Source: a bacterium
GTDB taxonomy: Bacteria > 4484-113 > JAFGCY01
NCBI GenBank assembly: GCA_020849855.1
Contig: JADZFO010000009.1
Location: 6,648-70,647 of the forward strand
DNA: 64,000 nt
Direction of reading: 5' to 3'
The notes under the pieces were generated by a model, which worked only from the letters and a program-made list of their open reading frames with translations, was not told the DNA's origin and ran no database searches. The position numbers were made by a program, and so were the translations under genes. This document shows positions 63,091 to 64,000 of this stretch, piece after piece (position 1 is the stretch's first letter; every line of letters begins with the position of its first letter).

Positions 63091-63740
63091 CGCTCTCGCC
63101 CTATGTTTACCAGCGTGTCAGCAACCCCATCGCGCTGGACATTATTGAGGCTTTGCACCGCATGCTGCAGCGCCTGGACGATACGCGTCGCGGGCTGGAC
63201 GACAGCGACCCGGCGGGGCTGGAAACGCTGAAGGAGCGCCTGCGCAGATCGGGCCTGGCACAGGGCCTGGCCGGCGGGCCGGGGCTTTTGCCCGAGCGGC
63301 GCATACGGCGCGACTGGCTGTTTGAGAACTTCGAGCGCCTGCACAGGCCGCGCAGCTATCCGGCGCTGGCCCGGGAGATGGCGCTGCACCTGGAGTGGTA
63401 CCTGCGGCCCTGGGAGCCGGAGTATCTGCCGCGCAACTATGCGCGTCTTTTGGCGGTCTTGCTTGGCGGCATTGGCGTTGCGGTAACGCTGGGGATGGGC
63501 TTTTACAGCGGTGTCTATCAGGCGGGCACGCCGGGCCTGCTGATCATCGGCGGCCTGCTGCTGCCGGGGATTCTGCTGCTGCTCAGCTCGCTGAGCACAA
63601 CGCCGGGCCGGCCGGATGACGCCACCCTGCGCCGCAACGTGCAGGCCCTGATGGAGTACCTGATCGAGAGCTACAGCGACGACTATACCGAGGATGACGA
63701 GCGCGGCCCGGTGGATAAGTACGGCCTGGGCTGGGGCTAG
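63087..63740 (+). CDS. Two-TM membrane protein, family member 4
   Basis: The 217-aa product repeats the plan: ETLKERLRRSGLAQGLAGGPGLLPE, HRPRSYPALAREMALHLEWYLRPWEPEYLP, two TM helices (YARLLAVLLGGIGVAVTLGMGFY, GLLIIGGLLLPGILLLLSSL) and VQALMEYLIESYSDDYTEDDE. RPRSY...HLxWYL and (E/A)xYSD are the most conserved motifs with member 3. Function unknown. Confidence 0.65.
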   Translation: MTLSPYVYQRVSNPIALDIIEALHRMLQRLDDTRRGLDDSDPAGLETLKERLRRSGLAQGLAGGPGLLPERRIRRDWLFENFERLHRPRSYPALAREMALHLEWYLRPWEPEYLPRNYARLLAVLLGGIGVAVTLGMGFYSGVYQAGTPGLLIIGGLLLPGILLLLSSLSTTPGRPDDATLRRNVQALMEYLIESYSDDYTEDDERGPVDKYGLGWG

Positions 63741-63755
63741 GGGGGGAGGATTTTC

Positions 63756-63785
63756 AACACGGAGAACACAGAGAACACAGAGAGG
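63756..63785. repeat. ACACAGAG tandem repeat
   Basis: AACACGGAGAACACAGAG and a further AACACAGAG unit, the same words as the arms of the MITE-like elements. Confidence 0.7.
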
Positions 63786-63901
63786 CCCTGAACCGGGGAA
63801 ATGATCTGTCCATGCCGCTGCCGGGGATGTGTGAACTTGAGAAGTCAGGCTTTCAGGGTTTGACATTGCACTGTTTGGACTTCCCCCGATTTCACGCCTG
63901 T

Positions 63902-64000
63902 CTAGTTAAGCACGGGATGAAGCTTCTCGAACTGTTCAGGGCTGACATTTCCGAGCGAGGAGTGCAGCCTTTTGCAGTTGTAGAAGTTGTCGATGTAGTC
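63902..64000 (-). CDS. IS3-family transposase (OrfB), C-terminal end, cut by window edge
   Basis: Reading the minus strand inward from the right edge gives DYIDNFYNCKRLHSSLGN, then VSPEQFEKLHPVLN and TAG at 63902-63904. The FYNxxRLHSSLG motif is the end of the DDE integrase domain of IS3-family transposases, which cut and join DNA for transposition. Only 32 codons are inside the window, so completeness is unknown. The sequence from 63840 to 63901 (GTCAAACC words) probably contains the terminal inverted repeat, but I cannot define its tip. Confidence 0.8.
   Translation of the reverse strand, partial: DYIDNFYNCKRLHSSLGNVSPEQFEKLHPVLN

Noticed and set aside
1-64000. tRNA or rRNA genes
   Set aside because: No T-loop (GGTTCGAATCC-like) with a matching acceptor stem, and no rRNA-like stretch, was noticed by eye. 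A tRNAscan-SE/Infernal run would be decisive.

Overview
The window comes from a high-GC (roughly 65% or more), Gram-negative-type, flagellated bacterium. Evidence is lipoprotein signal peptides with lipoboxes, type II secretion pseudopilin domains, a di-haem cytochrome c peroxidase, a flagellin and FlhB. I cannot name the phylum. Gene content (multi-PAS sensor, HD-GYP, ECF sigma factor, many PKD or propeller lipoproteins) fits a free-living environmental bacterium. A striking general feature is that many genes have a TAnnnT -10 hexamer exactly 6 or 8 nt before the start codon, so leaderless mRNAs are probably common. Genes with a good Shine-Dalgarno sequence also exist.

Layout. 1-7.5 kb: a truncated multi-PAS protein, an ECF sigma factor with a probable membrane-anchored anti-sigma partner, a secreted protein with a GspG-like domain, and a PKD/propeller lipoprotein. 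7.5-19.7 kb: recF, an HD-GYP protein, an HU-type protein, a polytopic membrane protein, an 1116-aa PKD/propeller lipoprotein, a DUF488 protein, KorA, an SDR and a PhzF protein. 19.7-26.4 kb: a di-haem peroxidase, gyrA, a chagasin-like lipoprotein, and small zinc-finger, CMD and SDR genes. 26.5-31.8 kb: one minus-strand operon of a methyltransferase, an ABC ATPase and five consecutive GNAT acetyltransferases, preceded by a 27-codon leader ORF. 32-36.5 kb: mnmG (with two in-frame repeat insertions), a cohesin-like lipoprotein, a TlpA-like thioredoxin, a RimI-like GNAT and an unknown acidic protein. 36.6-43.3 kb: a pseudopilin, a 902-aa flagellin, a low-GC SIR2-domain gene of defence type and flhB. 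43.3-52 kb: tsaE-tsaB, pyrF, lipoproteins, a kynureninase-like enzyme and tryptophan 2,3-dioxygenase. 53-55.6 kb: an ArsR-controlled operon with two SRPBCC proteins, a Tat-exported ankyrin protein and a VOC protein. 55.7-64 kb: a Xer recombinase with an in-frame palindrome insertion, four paralogous two-TM proteins, two secreted genes behind an (AT)n promoter, a GuaB3-type IMP dehydrogenase and the 3' end of an IS3-family transposase.

The most unusual theme is the repeats. Short palindromes with different arm sequences but recurrent flanks (GTAGGGGC or GGAGCG type) occur in most long intergenic regions. They sit against the TAG stop codons of several genes, abut a promoter, and lie in frame inside two conserved genes, mnmG and the Xer recombinase. 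A second class is MITE-like: about 160-200 bp bounded by inverted repeats made of tandem 8-10-mers. One copy encodes about 50 residues inside MnmG. Together they resemble an independent analogue of Rickettsia palindromic elements.
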